The notes under the pieces are model-generated. The model was given only the letters and a program-made list of their open reading frames with translations, did no database searches and was not told where the DNA came from. The position numbers were made by a program, and so were the translations under genes. A DNA stretch of 64,000 nucleotides from contig NW_026729205.1 in assembly GCF_030272615.1 (NCBI RefSeq), positions 62,001 to 126,000 of the forward strand. Direction: 5' to 3'. Positions 1-12,443 of the stretch are shown here, piece after piece. Origin of the DNA: Cryptomeria japonica. Lineage: Eukaryota; Streptophyta; Pinopsida; Cupressales; Cupressaceae. Within the stretch, counting starts at the first letter, position 1. Every line of letters starts with the position of its first letter.

Positions 1-1591
1 AATAGTTAGGGCTCCCTTCAAACTGTGGAATACCTTCCTTCACATCTCTTCACCAAGTAGGGCACCCACAACATCTTCAGACTTCAAAACAATAGAAGTA
101 CTATTGATAGCCATAACAAGAGAATCCCACGAATCAGGCAAAGAACAAAGCAAGATCTAGTGTTTATCCTCTTCGTTCATCTTAACACCAACATATACTA
201 ATTGACCAACCAACATATTGAATGCTTCCAGGTGGAGTGCAACTCATCCATCCTATTCCATCTTCAAGGAATATAATTTCTTCCTCAAGAATATTTGATT
301 TAATAAAGATTTCACTTGATACATTTCACCTAGCTTAGTCCATAGCTTTTTTGCAATGTTTCCTTCATGGACATTGATCAGAACAGAGTCTTCCAAGCAC
401 TGTCTGATTAAACCCTTGGCTTTTTGGTCCATAATATCATACTGAGCTGACGCAGTAGGATCTAATGGTCTTTGGACATTTGCATGAACAACATTCCATA
501 GATCTTGATTTATTAGGATATATTCCATCTTCAGCATCCACATCTCAAAATTTGTTCCATTAAATTCCTCCACCTCTATTTTCCCTGAAGAACGTGCCAT
601 CTAAAAATTCCTACAACAAGATCACAAAGTGTCTACTACAAAATCTCCCACTCAAATCTGGATCATTTCAAAAAACCCAACAACTCACAACTAAAACCAA
701 AGGTGATCAAGCTCTGATACTACCTGTAAGGAAGTTAAGTAGCCAAACAACTTCCTACACTAACCTTGAGAGGATGGTAATGCAAAAAAATTTACAGATC
801 GTCACAACAGTTATAGAAAAAAGAAATAGATATAATAACATTCAAACCATAACACAGTGATTTACATGGGAAAACCCTTTCGGAAGAAAAACCCCACACT
901 CCAAAAGTCACCCAATATATTATTTTGCAATCAAAACAGATTACAATATACTTGCAGAGCAAGCTCTTTGTAGGAGTACAACTAATCATATATTTAGAGG
1001 TAACTTAATAGCTATAAAACTCTTGCACATAACCTCTATGTCACACACCTCATATATAGGAGATACAATACAAGAAACAGTCAAATAGTATTACAAAACC
1101 ATGGACTAAAACCATCCAATAAGGTGTAGCTGACCGTATCTCCCTTCTAGATTCCCTATGATGTGTCCCTCCCTTTTTACAGCTCATTTATGTGTCTGAT
1201 GTATTTTATATTTCTTATTTCAGGAGTTCAAACTTTCAGAGGCCATAACTTGAGAATCGTGTGTCCTATTGACGAATTGTTTGAAGCACCAGAAAGCTCG
1301 TGAAGTGCTTTATTGCCTCATAAACCACTATACCATTTATGTCCACTTTTCAGGTCATTTTGAGGCCTCTAAAGTCCTCAAAATAAAATTTAAACCTTTC
1401 ATTGGACCCCTCCAAAATGGAAAATTTAATCTTCAAAACTAGTTATGATCTTGCAATGTAACTTTACCAGAATGCTTATCTAGCTAACCAAAAGACTTGG
1501 AGAGAATTTCTCACAATTTATGCTCAAATGAAAACATACTACAAATAGTAACCTTATGTAAATTCAAGGTTGAGATACCATTTTCCCAACA
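1..1591 (-). mobile_element. Tork-type Copia LTR retrotransposon, 5' part (runs off left edge)
   Basis: Read on the minus strand, this begins with a complete LTR (1591 down to 725), then a primer-binding site complementary to initiator tRNA-Met (711-722), a short leader, and the first part of gag (from 600 downward). The gag start is clearly related to that of the whole-looking element at 59,531, sharing the IEVEEFNGTNFEMW-type opening and the block ending in LRKKLYSLKME. The element is broken and continues beyond position 1, so its total length and far LTR are unknown. Its LTR is recognisably the same family as the LTR at 58,522 but visibly more diverged, so it is probably an older insertion. 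Confidence 0.9.
725..1591 (-). repeat. LTR of the left Tork-type element
   Basis: About 867 bp, bounded by TG and CA, with the inner end (725) next to the tRNA-Met primer-binding site. Its outer end (1591) matches the TGTTGGGAAAA start of the LTR at 58,522. It contains the same blocks as that LTR, such as the stretch corresponding to the CCTTATTGG and GAGCTGTAAAA segments. Confidence 0.88.
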
Positions 1592-1835
1592 TGTAGTGCA
1601 TATGTATCTCAATGTGTTTCTTCCTCTAGTGATGAACTAGATATCTTGAGATCAATATAGCACTTTGATTATCACAGAATATGATGGTAGGATTTCTTAT
1701 TAGAATACAAAACTCAGTGAGAATATTCTAAAGCCAAATAGCCTTAATGGTTGCAATGAGTACCCCTTGAATACTCATCCTTTGTTAGTGAAAGAGCAAT
1801 TGCAAACTGCTTCTTGCTCGACCAACAAACTAGAC
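1592..1835 (-). mobile_element. Copia RNase H fragment
   Basis: On the minus strand this short piece reads as the Copia RNase H tail: a SKKQ-x-ALS-x-T-x-EY-type block, then a DNQSAI-type block, then a KHIEIH-type block. It abuts the outer end of the Tork LTR on the left and the Gypsy LTR on the right. It is a different and older Copia copy than the neighbouring Tork element, broken, with no LTR of its own visible. Probably it was the host DNA into which the two neighbours inserted. Confidence 0.65.
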
Positions 1836-1845
1836 CAAAACCAGA

Positions 1846-2796
1846 TGGGGAGAGGTTCTCACAAGAGAGTTACACCTTATCAAAAGGCATGTAAATATTT
1901 TTTTAGTGGGCTTCCAACACTCTTCACTTGTCCTTCTAACAATTCAAGAAATCAAACTCCCTTGGAGTGCTCCCTATCAAGTTGTTTTCTATAGTTACTC
2001 TCAAGCATGACTAGGATTCACTAGAGTAAATCCAACCATTAGATCATCCAAACTCCAACATATACTTGTAGGGGTCTTAGGGGGTGTATTATAGGTGTTT
2101 CAACTCCAATCAAATGGTTCTTCAATTGGATTTTCACCATTTTCCCATCGCTCCCTCTTCTTCCTATTTTCTAGGCCTAGTAGCCCTTGAGCCCCAATTA
2201 GCCCTACCTTGCGGGTTTTTGGAAAATGCTCAGAAAAATTTAAAATAACCTACCAATAAATTTGGTTATCTAAATAACCTTTTTGACAAACTTTTGGATC
2301 CACTAGGGTAGGCTTTATGTTTTGTCAGTACTAGTACGGATCCCAAAAATGGCACTTTTAAGGGTTTAGGGGTTATTAGTCTTCTTCAATGGGGTTTGTT
2401 ACTCTATCCACCCTGTCACACCTCCACCTCTTCACTAAAAGTATTCCATACATCACTCTTTCATTCCAAACACTTGGAACATTCACAACTTCTCATCCCT
2501 GCAAGTAAAGACAAAATTAACAATCATTTTCCTAGTCGGGCTATGATAGAGCTCGCCCAGGAAATGATAGCAAGTTGATCCCCAACAACTTCTAGGCCAT
2601 TACAAAGCATATATACACTATAAAATGGTTCCATGACTTGAATCCCAGGGTTCTTTGTGAAAAACTCAAGGGATTTCAAGTTGGAACCATGACTAGGCTC
2701 TTAAACCCTTGCTCAGACCAAGAGCAATACAATAAGAGACAATTTATAAACACACCTCAAACTTGCACAAAGAGAAGATAAAAAAACTTCCAGAGA
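1846..2796 (-). repeat. Gypsy 3' LTR (left)
   Basis: Starts TGGGGAGAGG at 1846 and aligns with 8132-9083 to about 2796. The LTR may really extend on to about 3430, where a pyrimidine run that could be the complement of a polypurine tract lies just before the pol remnant. In that case the right copy is shortened. The inner boundary is therefore uncertain. Confidence 0.75.
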
Positions 2797-3456
2797 AATA
2801 CAATATCAACCACTAAAACTTCATGGAATCACAGTAGCAAGATCAATCCATTGTGTACGGACTGTTGCTACTAAAATGACAAAAGAATAAGGCAAAATCT
2901 GGAAATTGTCTTCAAAATCTAGTCAAACTTGCTCAAGGATATTCCAACCCATGTACAATCATTCAAGGAGAATTTTGTATTCCTTTTTTGTCATAAAAAA
3001 CTCTTCATCAGTTTTCTAACCACTAATTTTCTCAAAAATGCAAAGTTGTTCAAAAACTTGCAAAAAGTTGTCAAGCAACAATGACAACTTTTGCTCAAAT
3101 GTGCATTTTTGCCTTTTATGCATTTCTACTCATCCTAAACCTCCTAGGATGACTCCATAACATCAAAATGACATGAGTAAATTCCTAATGAGGCTTTAAA
3201 ATATGTTTTACATTATAATGCAAATTTATGCCATTTTAGGCTTACAAGGGTTCATTGGCCAAATTTGTGAAAACAAACAACCTTGGTGACAATCACCCTT
3301 CTAATGACTATCAAACACACATGTGGACCTCTAATTATTCCATTATTCAAACACTAATCCAAAATAAGGACTATCACACCAAAATTAGGAACATGCATCA
3401 ACAAAATGGTTAAAAGCTAGGTGCTCGTGCACTCTACTCTCCCAATGAGAAAGAAG

Positions 3457-6264
3457 TCAAGTGACTCCTTTAGGAAACAAAGAGAGGGGAATGCCAAGAT
3501 TAGAAAAGTATGCTTCAGGTACCCAAGTAGCCTTAGATGCTGTAAGTTGCTTCCATTTGATCAAATGTTCCATGTGGGCAGTGTGCCTTGTCTTCTTGAG
3601 AATTCTAGAATCCAATACTTTCTTGGGTTGTAGCATGGTTGCAGGTGGTAGGGGCAGGTCTGAAAGTGCTTGAGAGACCTTTGAGACTCTACTACATTCC
3701 TCTGGAAGTGTGCCCTTATACTGCACCAAGTCTATTACATCAAATATAGGAGATAAAGCCATGTCTCTGGGTAGGTCAAGTTTGTAGGCATTGTTTTCAT
3801 ACTTAGCCAAGACCTTACAAGGTCTAATCCTCCTCATCTGAAGTTTAGTAGGGACACCTTTTTGAATCCTTTCTTTGTTCAAATGAACCATGACCAAGTC
3901 CCCAATAGAAAATTGTATATCCTTTCTCTTTTCATCCACTTTATCTTTGATCCTTTGAGAGGTGTCTAGTAATGCTTTCCTAACCTGTTCATGAATCTCT
4001 TGCATGGATTGAGCCAGGTCCCATAGCATGTACACTCTATTGTCCCATATTCCCAATATCTCTGAGCTCCAAAACACCTTTGGGATGAAGGCCATAAACT
4101 AACTGAAAAGGGCTCTTACCGGTTGATCTATTCACACTATCATTGTAGGCAAACTCAACTTGATGGGTGATCTGATCCCAAGCTTGTCCATACTCCTTTG
4201 TCAAAAACCAAAGAATTTTTCCAAGTGTTCTATTGACCACCTAAATTTGGGCATCTGTTTGGGGATGGTAGGTTAAATTGAAAGACTATTTAGTAGCCAA
4301 TCTTTGCCATAAAGTCTTCCAAAAACGACCATTAAATTTTGCATCTCTATCTAGTACTATATTGATAGGTAAGCCATGAATCCCAATGACTTCTTTGAAA
4401 AACAAATCAGCAATATGACTAGCATCATGAGTCACCTTACATGGAATAAAATGGCCCATTTCACTAAGTCTGTCTACCACAACATAGATACTATCAAATC
4501 CTGATTTGGTCTTGGGAAATCCAACAACAAAATCCATACTTACACACTCCCATGGCCGGTTTGGGATAGGTAAAGGCTGATAGAGACCAGCATTAGCATA
4601 AGTACCCTTGGCTCTTTGACAAACCACACATTGCTCCACATATTTTTTGATATCCCTTTGCATCTTTGGCCAATAGTAGAATCTGTGGACAAGCTCCAAA
4701 GTCTTGTTCAATCCAAAATTTCCACTTAAGCAATCATTATGCTTCTCTTGCATCAAATTTTCTCTCATGGACCATTTAGGTACATAGAGTTGTCCTCCTT
4801 TTAACAAAAGACCATCTTGTAAGGTAAAATCTGCATATTCACCATGAAAATGATTTCTAAACTCTTGACAAACCTTGTAGATGGTGGCAAAGTCTTCATC
4901 ATCTTGGTATAACCCCTTGAAACTATCCACTCCAATTCTCTTGAGCTGCACTTCTTGAACTATTAGCAACCTTCTACTTAATGCATCAACAACTCTATTA
5001 CATTGACCTTTCTTATGTTTAATGGTAAAATTATATGACTGCAAATACTCTACCCATTTGATATACCTATGATTCAACTTTTCTTGTGAATTGAGGAAGC
5101 TAAGAGTTTGGTTGTTAGTATAAACCACAAATTATTTAGGCAGAAAATAATGCCTTCATTTCCTAAGTGATTGAACAAGTGCATATAACTCCAAATCATA
5201 AGAAGAATACCTTTTGTTGGCATCATTGAGCTTCTCATTGAAAAATGCAACTAGTCTATTATCTTGACTTAAGACTGTTCCAATTGCTATGTTGCTTGCA
5301 TCACATTCAATGGTGAAGAGCTTGTCAAAGATTGGAAGAACTAGTACTGGTTGACTAGCCACCTTTTTCTTTAAGAGATCAAATCCTCTTTGTGCTTCTT
5401 TTGTCCATTGAAACTTAGTCTTCACTCCTCCTTTGATTGTGTCAAGCATAGGTGCACATATCTCATTGAACCCTCTAATGAACTTCCTATAAAATTGTGC
5501 CAAGCCATGAAAACTCCTTACTTCACTTGTTGTCTTAGGTGTAGGCCAACTAATTATGGATTCTACCTTAGAGGTATCCATCTTCAAATCACCACTTGAG
5601 ATTACAAACCCAAGATATATCAACTCCAGTTTCATGAACTCACATTTCTCCAATTGATAGTTAGTTGCTCATCACATAATTTCTTCAATACAATCTCTAT
5701 ATGCTTAAGATGTTCATCTTTAAACTTTCTAAAAATCAAGATGTCATCTAAGTAAACAACAACAAATTTACCAATATAATCCTTGAGTACTTTATTCATG
5801 AATCTCATGAATGTGCTAGGGGTATTTGTGAGTTCAAATGCAATAACAAGCCATTCATAAAATCCTTCTGTGGTTTTGAATGTTTGCTTCCATTCATCTC
5901 CCTCCTTGATTCTGATTTGGTGGTAACCACTCTTGAGGTCTATCTTGGTGAAGTACTCAGCATCTCCTAAACAATCCATCAAATCTTCAATTCTTGGAAT
6001 GGGTTCTCAATACTTGATTGTAATCTGGTTGATAGCTCTAGAATCAATGCAAAGTCTCCAAGTACCTCCCTTCTTTGGGGCCAAAATGGTGGGAACTGCA
6101 CATGGTTTGATGATCTTCCTTATCAAACCATTGTCCAAGAGTTCTTGTATTTTCTTAGCTACATCTTTATTTTGCTCTGGTGTCATTTTATAAGCTGCCT
6201 TATTAGACAATGAGGCTCCGGGTATGAAGTCAATTTGGTGACTTATGGCACATTGAGGAGGCAA
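3457..6264 (-). pseudogene. Gypsy pol remnant: RT, RNase H, integrase, chromodomain
   Basis: In order on the minus strand: reverse transcriptase (6264 to about 5640, with the YLDDIL active-site block and a [12 protein letters not shown] block); RNase H (about 5650-5000, with a TIECDAS block); integrase zinc-binding and core regions (about 4880-4240, with HxxxxG and WECVSMDFVVGFP-type blocks); and a chromodomain-like end (about 3640-3480, KVLDSR...IKWKQL...ATW pattern). The chromodomain places it among chromoviruses. Broken in several places and described here only as a fossil. Confidence 0.88.
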
Positions 6265-7110
6265 GGTTGCAGGTGCTCCATCACTGAAACTATCCTTAAA
6301 CTGATTTAGAATCTACTGCACTTCATTGGGGATGCATATTTTCTTATCCTTCCTTTCTTCTTTTGGTTTCACTAAAAGTGCAAACCCCACTCCTTCTCCT
6401 TCCTTGGGAGTGTTAATGCACTCCTTCTCACCAACTAGCAACACAGTGGGACCTTTTGATCTGCCCTCTTCTTGGTCTCCTATGGACTGAATTTTATAGG
6501 TGATCCCATCTTTTTGAAAAGTATAGGCATTTGTTTCCCCATGGTGTATTTATTTCCGGTCAAATTGCCAAGGCCTACCTAGGAGTAGGTGGCAAGCATC
6601 CATTGGCAAGATGTCACACAAGATTTTATCCTTGTAGCCTCCTATAGTGAACTCCACCCAAGTTTGTTTATTCACTAGAACATGTTGCCCCTTGTTTATC
6701 TAAGTAACCCTATAAGGATCACTATGTGGGATTATTTGTAGGTTGAGCTTACTTACTGCTTCTTCTAATACTATGTTATCAGTGGAACCTGGATTCACCA
6801 CCACTATGCACACTTTACCCATAATCTTTCACTTTATCCTAAATAAGGATCTTCTTTGGCTAGGTTCCTTCTAAACCGATTCTTTGATCAAGACTCTTCT
6901 CACCATGAGATTCTCTCCATCCTCAAAATCTAAACTCACTTCTAATGCCTTCATATTTGTTGCATCTTCTTGAATATAAAAAACTCTCCTCTCACCTCCT
7001 TGGGATGAAGAAGACTTCTCAGGACATCTATAGGCCGGGAGTCCAAGTTGATGGCAATTGTATCACTTCATTATGGCAAAATAGGACCCTCTTTCTGATC
7101 CACTAGACCT

Positions 7111-8103
7111 TCATCTACTAGAGTTTCTAGATCCCCTTTCTCTATAGCTACTCTTGCTATTGGAATCCACACTCTGCTCTACCAGCTTATATACCTGTTG
7201 GGATCTTTGCTCTACACTTTTTCCACCATAGCTACCTCTATGACCTATTCCATCTCTTCCCCTACCTCTAACTCTGTTGCTTTGCAATTTTTTCTTTTTA
7301 CTCTTATATTCCACCTTGAGTGCCAATTGATAGCACTTATGAACAGTAGTTGGACACAACAAACTCAACTCTTCTTGTATATTCCATCTTAAGCAATTCA
7401 AGTACCTGGCTACCTTAATTCTTTCATCTTCCACCACCTTAGATCTTAGACACAAGTTCTGAAATTCCTCAGTGTATTTGCTCACATCTAGTTCTCTTTG
7501 TCTCAAGTTTTGTCTCCTCTGGTGTAATTCAATTGCATAGTCTTCAGGGATATATGCTTCTTTCACCTTGGCTAGCATTCCTTTCCAAGTGGCTATTGGG
7601 TTCTTACCCTCCTTTTGTCTCTCCTCTTGGATGAACTTCCACCAAGTCAAGGTTGCTCCTCTCAATCTATATTTGGCTACCTTCACCTTTTGTGCTTCAC
7701 TAATCCCATCACATTCAAAGTGATTCTCCAATCCTTCAATCCTTTCCATGACTACTTCTGGTTTCATTTTTCCACAAAAAAGTGGCATTCCTTCTAGGGA
7801 CTTCCCTCCTAAGGCTTTGATGGCTCTAAGGAAAGGTTCTTCAAGTAGTATAAGATTCGGTTCAAGTGTGCCATCCTCTTCTACTACTTCTTTACCCTTC
7901 CCTTCTTTGATTTTAATTGTCACCTTCTCAGTCTTGTCTTCAACTATGTCTAGTTTTCTCTCCAACTGTTGTAGTCTTACCCGGAGGAGTCTATTCTTTT
8001 CCTCTTGATCTTCTACCTTCTTGGCTAACTCTGCATTAGTCACCATCCTGAGGCTATTTTTGCCTACTGACTCAGTCTCTGACATGAACTGGCTTCTTCC
8101 CAA
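7111..8103 (-). pseudogene. Gypsy gag remnant
   Basis: A 330-residue open stretch with an N-terminal coiled-coil-like, charged segment (about residues 20-75). A typical retrotransposon gag core follows (about 90-275), with the LRGATLTWW-type, Y-x-EEF-x-LC-type and CYQLALKVE-type blocks. A basic, Arg/Gly-rich tail comes last. Capsid-like nucleic-acid-binding protein of the element; part of a broken fossil. Confidence 0.88.
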
Positions 8104-8131
8104 ATCTTAGCTTGCTTTGATACCACTTTGA

Positions 8132-9083
8132 TGGGGAGAGGTTCTCACAAGAGAGTTACACCTTATCAACATGCATGTAAAGATTTTTTAGTGGGATTCC
8201 AACACTCTTCACTTGTCCTTCTAACAATTCAAGCAATCAAACTCCCTTGGAGTGCTCCCTATCAAGTTGTTTTCAACAATTACTCTCAAGCATGACTAGG
8301 ATTCACTAGAGTAAATCCAACCATTAGATCATCCAACCTCCAACATATACTTGCAGGGGTCCTAGGGGTTGTCTTATAGGTGTTTCAACTCCAATCAAAT
8401 GGTTATTCAATTGGCTTTTCACCATTTTCCCATCACTCCCTCTTCTTCCTATTTTCTAGGCCTAGTAACCCTAGAGCCCCAATTAGCCCTACCTTGCCGG
8501 TTTTTGGGCAAATGCACAGAAAAATTTCAAAGAACCTACCAATACCTTTGTTTATCTGAATACCCTTTTGGAAAAACTTTTGGATCCACTAGGGTAGGCT
8601 GTCTGGTCTATCCGTACTGGTATGGATCCCAAAAATGGCACTTTTGAGGGTTTAGGGGTTAATAGTCTTCTTCAATGGGGTTTGTTTCTCTCTCCACCCT
8701 GTCACACCTCCACCTCTTCACCGAGACTCTGTCATACATCACTTTTTCATTCCAAACACTTGGCACATTCACAACTACTCATCCCTGCAAGTAAAGACAA
8801 AAGTAACAATCATTTTCCTAGTCAGGCTATGACAGAGCTTGCTTAGGAAATGATAGCAAGTTGCTCTCCAACAACTTCCAGGCCATTAAAAAACATATAT
8901 ACACTATACAAGGGTTCCACAAGTTGAATCCCAAGGGTCATTAGGCAAAAATCAAGGGATTTCAAGTTGGAACCATGACTGGGCTCTTAAACCCTTGCTC
9001 AGATCAAGAGCAATACAATAAGAGACAATTTATAAACACACCTCAAACCTGCACAAAGAGAAGATATAAAATCTTCTAGAGCA
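8132..9083 (-). repeat. Gypsy 5' LTR (right)
   Basis: Same sequence as 1846-2796, directly outside the primer-binding site at 8114-8125. Similarity to the left LTR stops near 9083, where a pyrimidine-rich simple repeat begins, so this LTR may be truncated at its outer end. Confidence 0.8.
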
Positions 9084-9086
9084 CAA

Positions 9087-9440
9087 ACCTATCCCTCTAT
9101 CTCTATCTCCCTCTACCACTATATCTCTCCCTCTATCTATATATCACTTCCTATCTCTTTCTTTATCTTTCTATGTCTTCATCTCTCTCCAACTATTTAT
9201 ATTTCTCCTCCATATCTATATATTCCTCTCCCCTCTCTATCTGTCGATTTCATATCTCTGTCCTTCTCTCCATTTTCCTCTCCCCAATCTCCATCTTGAT
9301 CTTCGACTCCATCTATATCTCCATCTTCTTCTCTATCTATATATCTATCTCTTTACCCATCTCTCTCACACTCTTACCCTTCTATATATACCTCTTTCTA
9401 GCCCCATCTCAAGCTCTCTTGCATGCTTACCCTATTGCAA
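9087..9440. repeat. Pyrimidine-rich CTAT/CTCT degenerate simple repeat
   Basis: The plus strand is almost entirely C and T with A, built of imperfect CTAT and CTCC units. It carries a low-complexity open frame with no codon constraint visible. It sits exactly where the Gypsy right LTR ends. Confidence 0.8.
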
Positions 9441-9844
9441 ACATAAGATGAGCTTGTTTCTAATAAAAATTGATTATCTTCTCAATTCAAAGGTTTCATT
9501 TGAGTTATGATTGAGTCCTTGTAAGTGGATGCATAGTTTGTTTTAAGCTATTACCTCTCAATTAAGTCCTTTGTCGCACAAACAACATCATGACCACAAA
9601 TTGACCTCATGAACTACACAAATATATCCAAAAAATAGACCAAATTTTCCCCAATTAACCTTCCACACCTCTTCAGCATACCCATTGCACACCAAAGTGC
9701 AATTGGTAGTTTATATTATTTTATTAAAATAAGAGTTGTAGTCAAATTACATAAATATAATTGTTATTTTTTATCTTAAAAATATATATATTTTTTAATT
9801 ATATTTTATTATGTTCTTTATTATTTAATTGTTTTAATATTTGG

Positions 9845-10080
9845 TAGGGACTACGACTACAGTACAAACCTTGTTTTTATTAGACGTCATTTTCGTTGTC
9901 CAATCAGTCTAGGGTAATTGCATTTGAAGTTAAATCCAAGTGACTTTGTTTAATCTCAATTAGTTATATATAATAAGAAAAATGACATATTTTTATCAAT
10001 TAAAATATAACTTTTCGAGTGAATGTCAATATTTAATAGAAAAATTTGCAACGGCATGGAATTTAAGCTACAGAAGATTG
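9845..10080. repeat. 3' flank repeat of the RNL units, copy 1
   Basis: Strong similarity to 37,361-37,600 and to 16,600-16,830, all containing GGTTGCATTTGAAGTTAA-like and TATAACTTTTCGAG-like blocks. In each case it lies on the 3' side of an RNL gene position. It is the downstream boundary marker of the duplicated unit. Confidence 0.8.
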
Positions 10081-12443
10081 CATTCTGGATTGCAAAAAGT
10101 TTCACCTAAACTTGCTTTATCTAGAAATTCCAGCTGCTCAAGTTTTCCAATTGATACCAGAAGCTCTTTCAGGCCTGGTAATGCTAATAATCTAAACATC
10201 CTTAGAAAACTCATATTTCCGATATTATATGGCAACTTTTCAACCAGATGGCAGTTGGTTAAAGACCAGCTCTGAGAAGAGGGCATGTGACACATTGCAA
10301 GGGGCAATTCCTCCAAGTCGCTGCAGTGGTCCAAGTTAAACTCTTGCAGGTTGGTGTCATTGAATGTGGACATTTTAACAAATCCTTCGCATAAGCTTAG
10401 AGAAAGTTTGTCTAAGTTTTGGATAACTTTGCCCTGTTTGGGAATAGTGGGTGCAACCAACCTCTCCAAGTGAACACTTCTGAGTTGAGTGAGTGAAGAT
10501 AAGGCATCTAGACCTTTTATTGTGGACCTCTCTGAACCCAAATTACATACTATCAAAATTTTGAGTTTTTTCATAGTTTTTAGAAATGGAGGAAGAAAAT
10601 ATTCGCTTGCAGAAAAGTGTAACACTAGAGCCTCTGTTTTCGAAAGATTCATCTCATACCAGTCATTCTCAGCCATAGAACCTGCATAAGGCAAATCACA
10701 TATGCAATTGAATTAGAACATAAGAAATCTTAATATTTGTTAATAGTTCACATAGCCTGCAAATTTTGTCACTAAATAAGTATTTGGGCGAAATATCCCA
10801 CCTGTGTGAATAGACACAATTTGAGCATTGACCTGTCTATCTCTAAGCAACTCCCATTCTTCTGATAGGCAATGCTCCTTCCTGGGCATGAGTAACCTCT
10901 TTCTGTGGACAATACTGTCCTGGCATCCCAAATACAAGGCTAAGTCTCGCATCACATCATGCTGCGAAAAGGACAGCTCAGGGGCACATCTATACGAGAT
11001 TGTTGCTTGAGTTCTGATAATTGCAACAACCAAGTCAGTCCAATGTTTGAAAAAATGAGAACATGGAAATTTATATGCAAGGAAAGACATTTACCCTTGA
11101 TTGTTTGATAGATTTAGAAGATTTCTTCTTGCAAGTCCCAGTAACATAATATAGGCATCCTGCCACTCCATCTTCCGAACATAAACCCAAATGTCCAGCA
11201 ATGCATCAGCACAAATTTTCTTTTCCTCTGGAAATAACCCCAAATCTAAGAAACATTACCTCCCAACATCATCCAAGCAATCAATACTGGTTTCCAAGCA
11301 TCTAAAAACCCCTTCGCTGTGATATGAGGATAGTGATTCTCCCAGGGAAAGTATTTTCTTTGCATTCTCCCAGGCCACATGCGGTTCCCTGTACAAAGAA
11401 CTTCCTACTACTTTAAGAGCAAGAGGTAAACCCTTGCATTCTTCTTGCACCTGTCAATCACAACAGTGATATTTTTATTAATTATATTATGCAATTTGAA
11501 TTATAACTTTGTAGATTGAGTACTTTCAACTTCAGAGTACTTTAAGCACCAGAACAATGAGAACACCCAATAATTGCAATATACCAAAGCAAAACCCCAA
11601 ATGACCTCATCATTTCCTTTCACTTGTGTTCTTCTTATTTGATTTGATAAGAAGCTTTGGGTTTATTCATATTTGGTAAGAAAATACTATACCTCAATGA
11701 CTAGATTTGCATCTGCCGTACTTGGAATTGATGTCTGTCCAAATGCTGACAAGCAGAAAAGTGATAGAGCATCCTCTTTGTTCAACAATGGCAATTGATA
11801 TAGCCGAGTATAGGGGTTTCTGGGGATGATAGAACCGTCTCTGGTTGTGACAAGGGTTTTGTACCCGCGAGCCTCAAATAGTAATTTCTCCAAATTAGCT
11901 CTGGACCAAACATCATCTAACACCACCAGCGTTGGCTTGGATTGCTTTAAAAGCCGTTGTTGAAGCTGTATATGTGCATCTTCCACATTCTGAAACTCAG
12001 GTACATTCCTCCTAAAGATCTTCTCCCATATTGTCTCTAAAATTCCCTTCAGATTTGGGGATTGTGAAACAATGATGAAAACTATATTTCTGAAACAACC
12101 TGATGTCCACAAAAACAATTGTGTTATTAGTAAGCTGCAAAAGAACAACAAAATCCTTAAGCTAGGAAAACCATCAAAAAAATGATGGATTAAAAATGTC
12201 ACCTTTGATATTGGGATCATCACATAAAGTCAATGCCAAACTCGTTTTTCCACCACCGCCCATACAATGCACACCAACAATGGAGGCGTCGCTCTGGAAC
12301 AAAAGCTCCTTCAAATCCCCTATGGACTTCCCCAACCTAACATAAAACATAGATTTCACAGGCAAAGTATTATGAAAAGAATATTGGTATGCCTCTCCCT
12401 TTCCAGTTCTAGAGCACACCGCCTTGAAATTGAAGATATCCAT
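10068..12443 (-). pseudogene. RNL-type NLR, copy A (broken)
   Basis: ADR1/NRG1-like helper NLR family: intracellular immune receptors that act downstream of sensor NLRs. Five exons on the minus strand: 12443-12203, 12099-11693, 11450-11095, 11013-10802 and 10681 down to about 10068, all with GT/AG introns. Visible motifs are a P-loop reading CMGGGGKTS (first Gly replaced by Cys), LVVLDDVW (kinase 2), the TTRDGS block, GLPLALKV, the RNL-typical QHDVMRDLALYL version of MHD, and C-terminal LRRs. There is no RPW8 domain. Odd points: a stop replaces the Glu codon of the RECFLD block in exon 3; a 3' deletion joins the LRR region near 10,121 directly to the downstream flank repeat, losing about the last 75 residues; and the start region differs from B and C and carries an insertion of about 30 bp. 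Clearly a pseudogene. Confidence 0.88.

Larger units (their letters stand above)
1846..9083 (-). mobile_element. Broken Ty3/Gypsy chromovirus with two LTRs
   Basis: Minus-strand element. Right LTR 8132-9083, primer-binding site complementary to tRNA-Met at 8114-8125, gag 8103-7111, then protease, reverse transcriptase, RNase H, integrase and a C-terminal chromodomain down to 3457, and left LTR from 1846. Order and domain content fit the chromovirus branch of Ty3/Gypsy. It is broken by at least about half a dozen interruptions and is a fossil. By eye the two LTRs differ at roughly 7-8% of sites over about 650 bp, about twice the difference seen between the LTRs of the Tork copy at 58.5 kb, so it is the older insertion. 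Confidence 0.9.
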
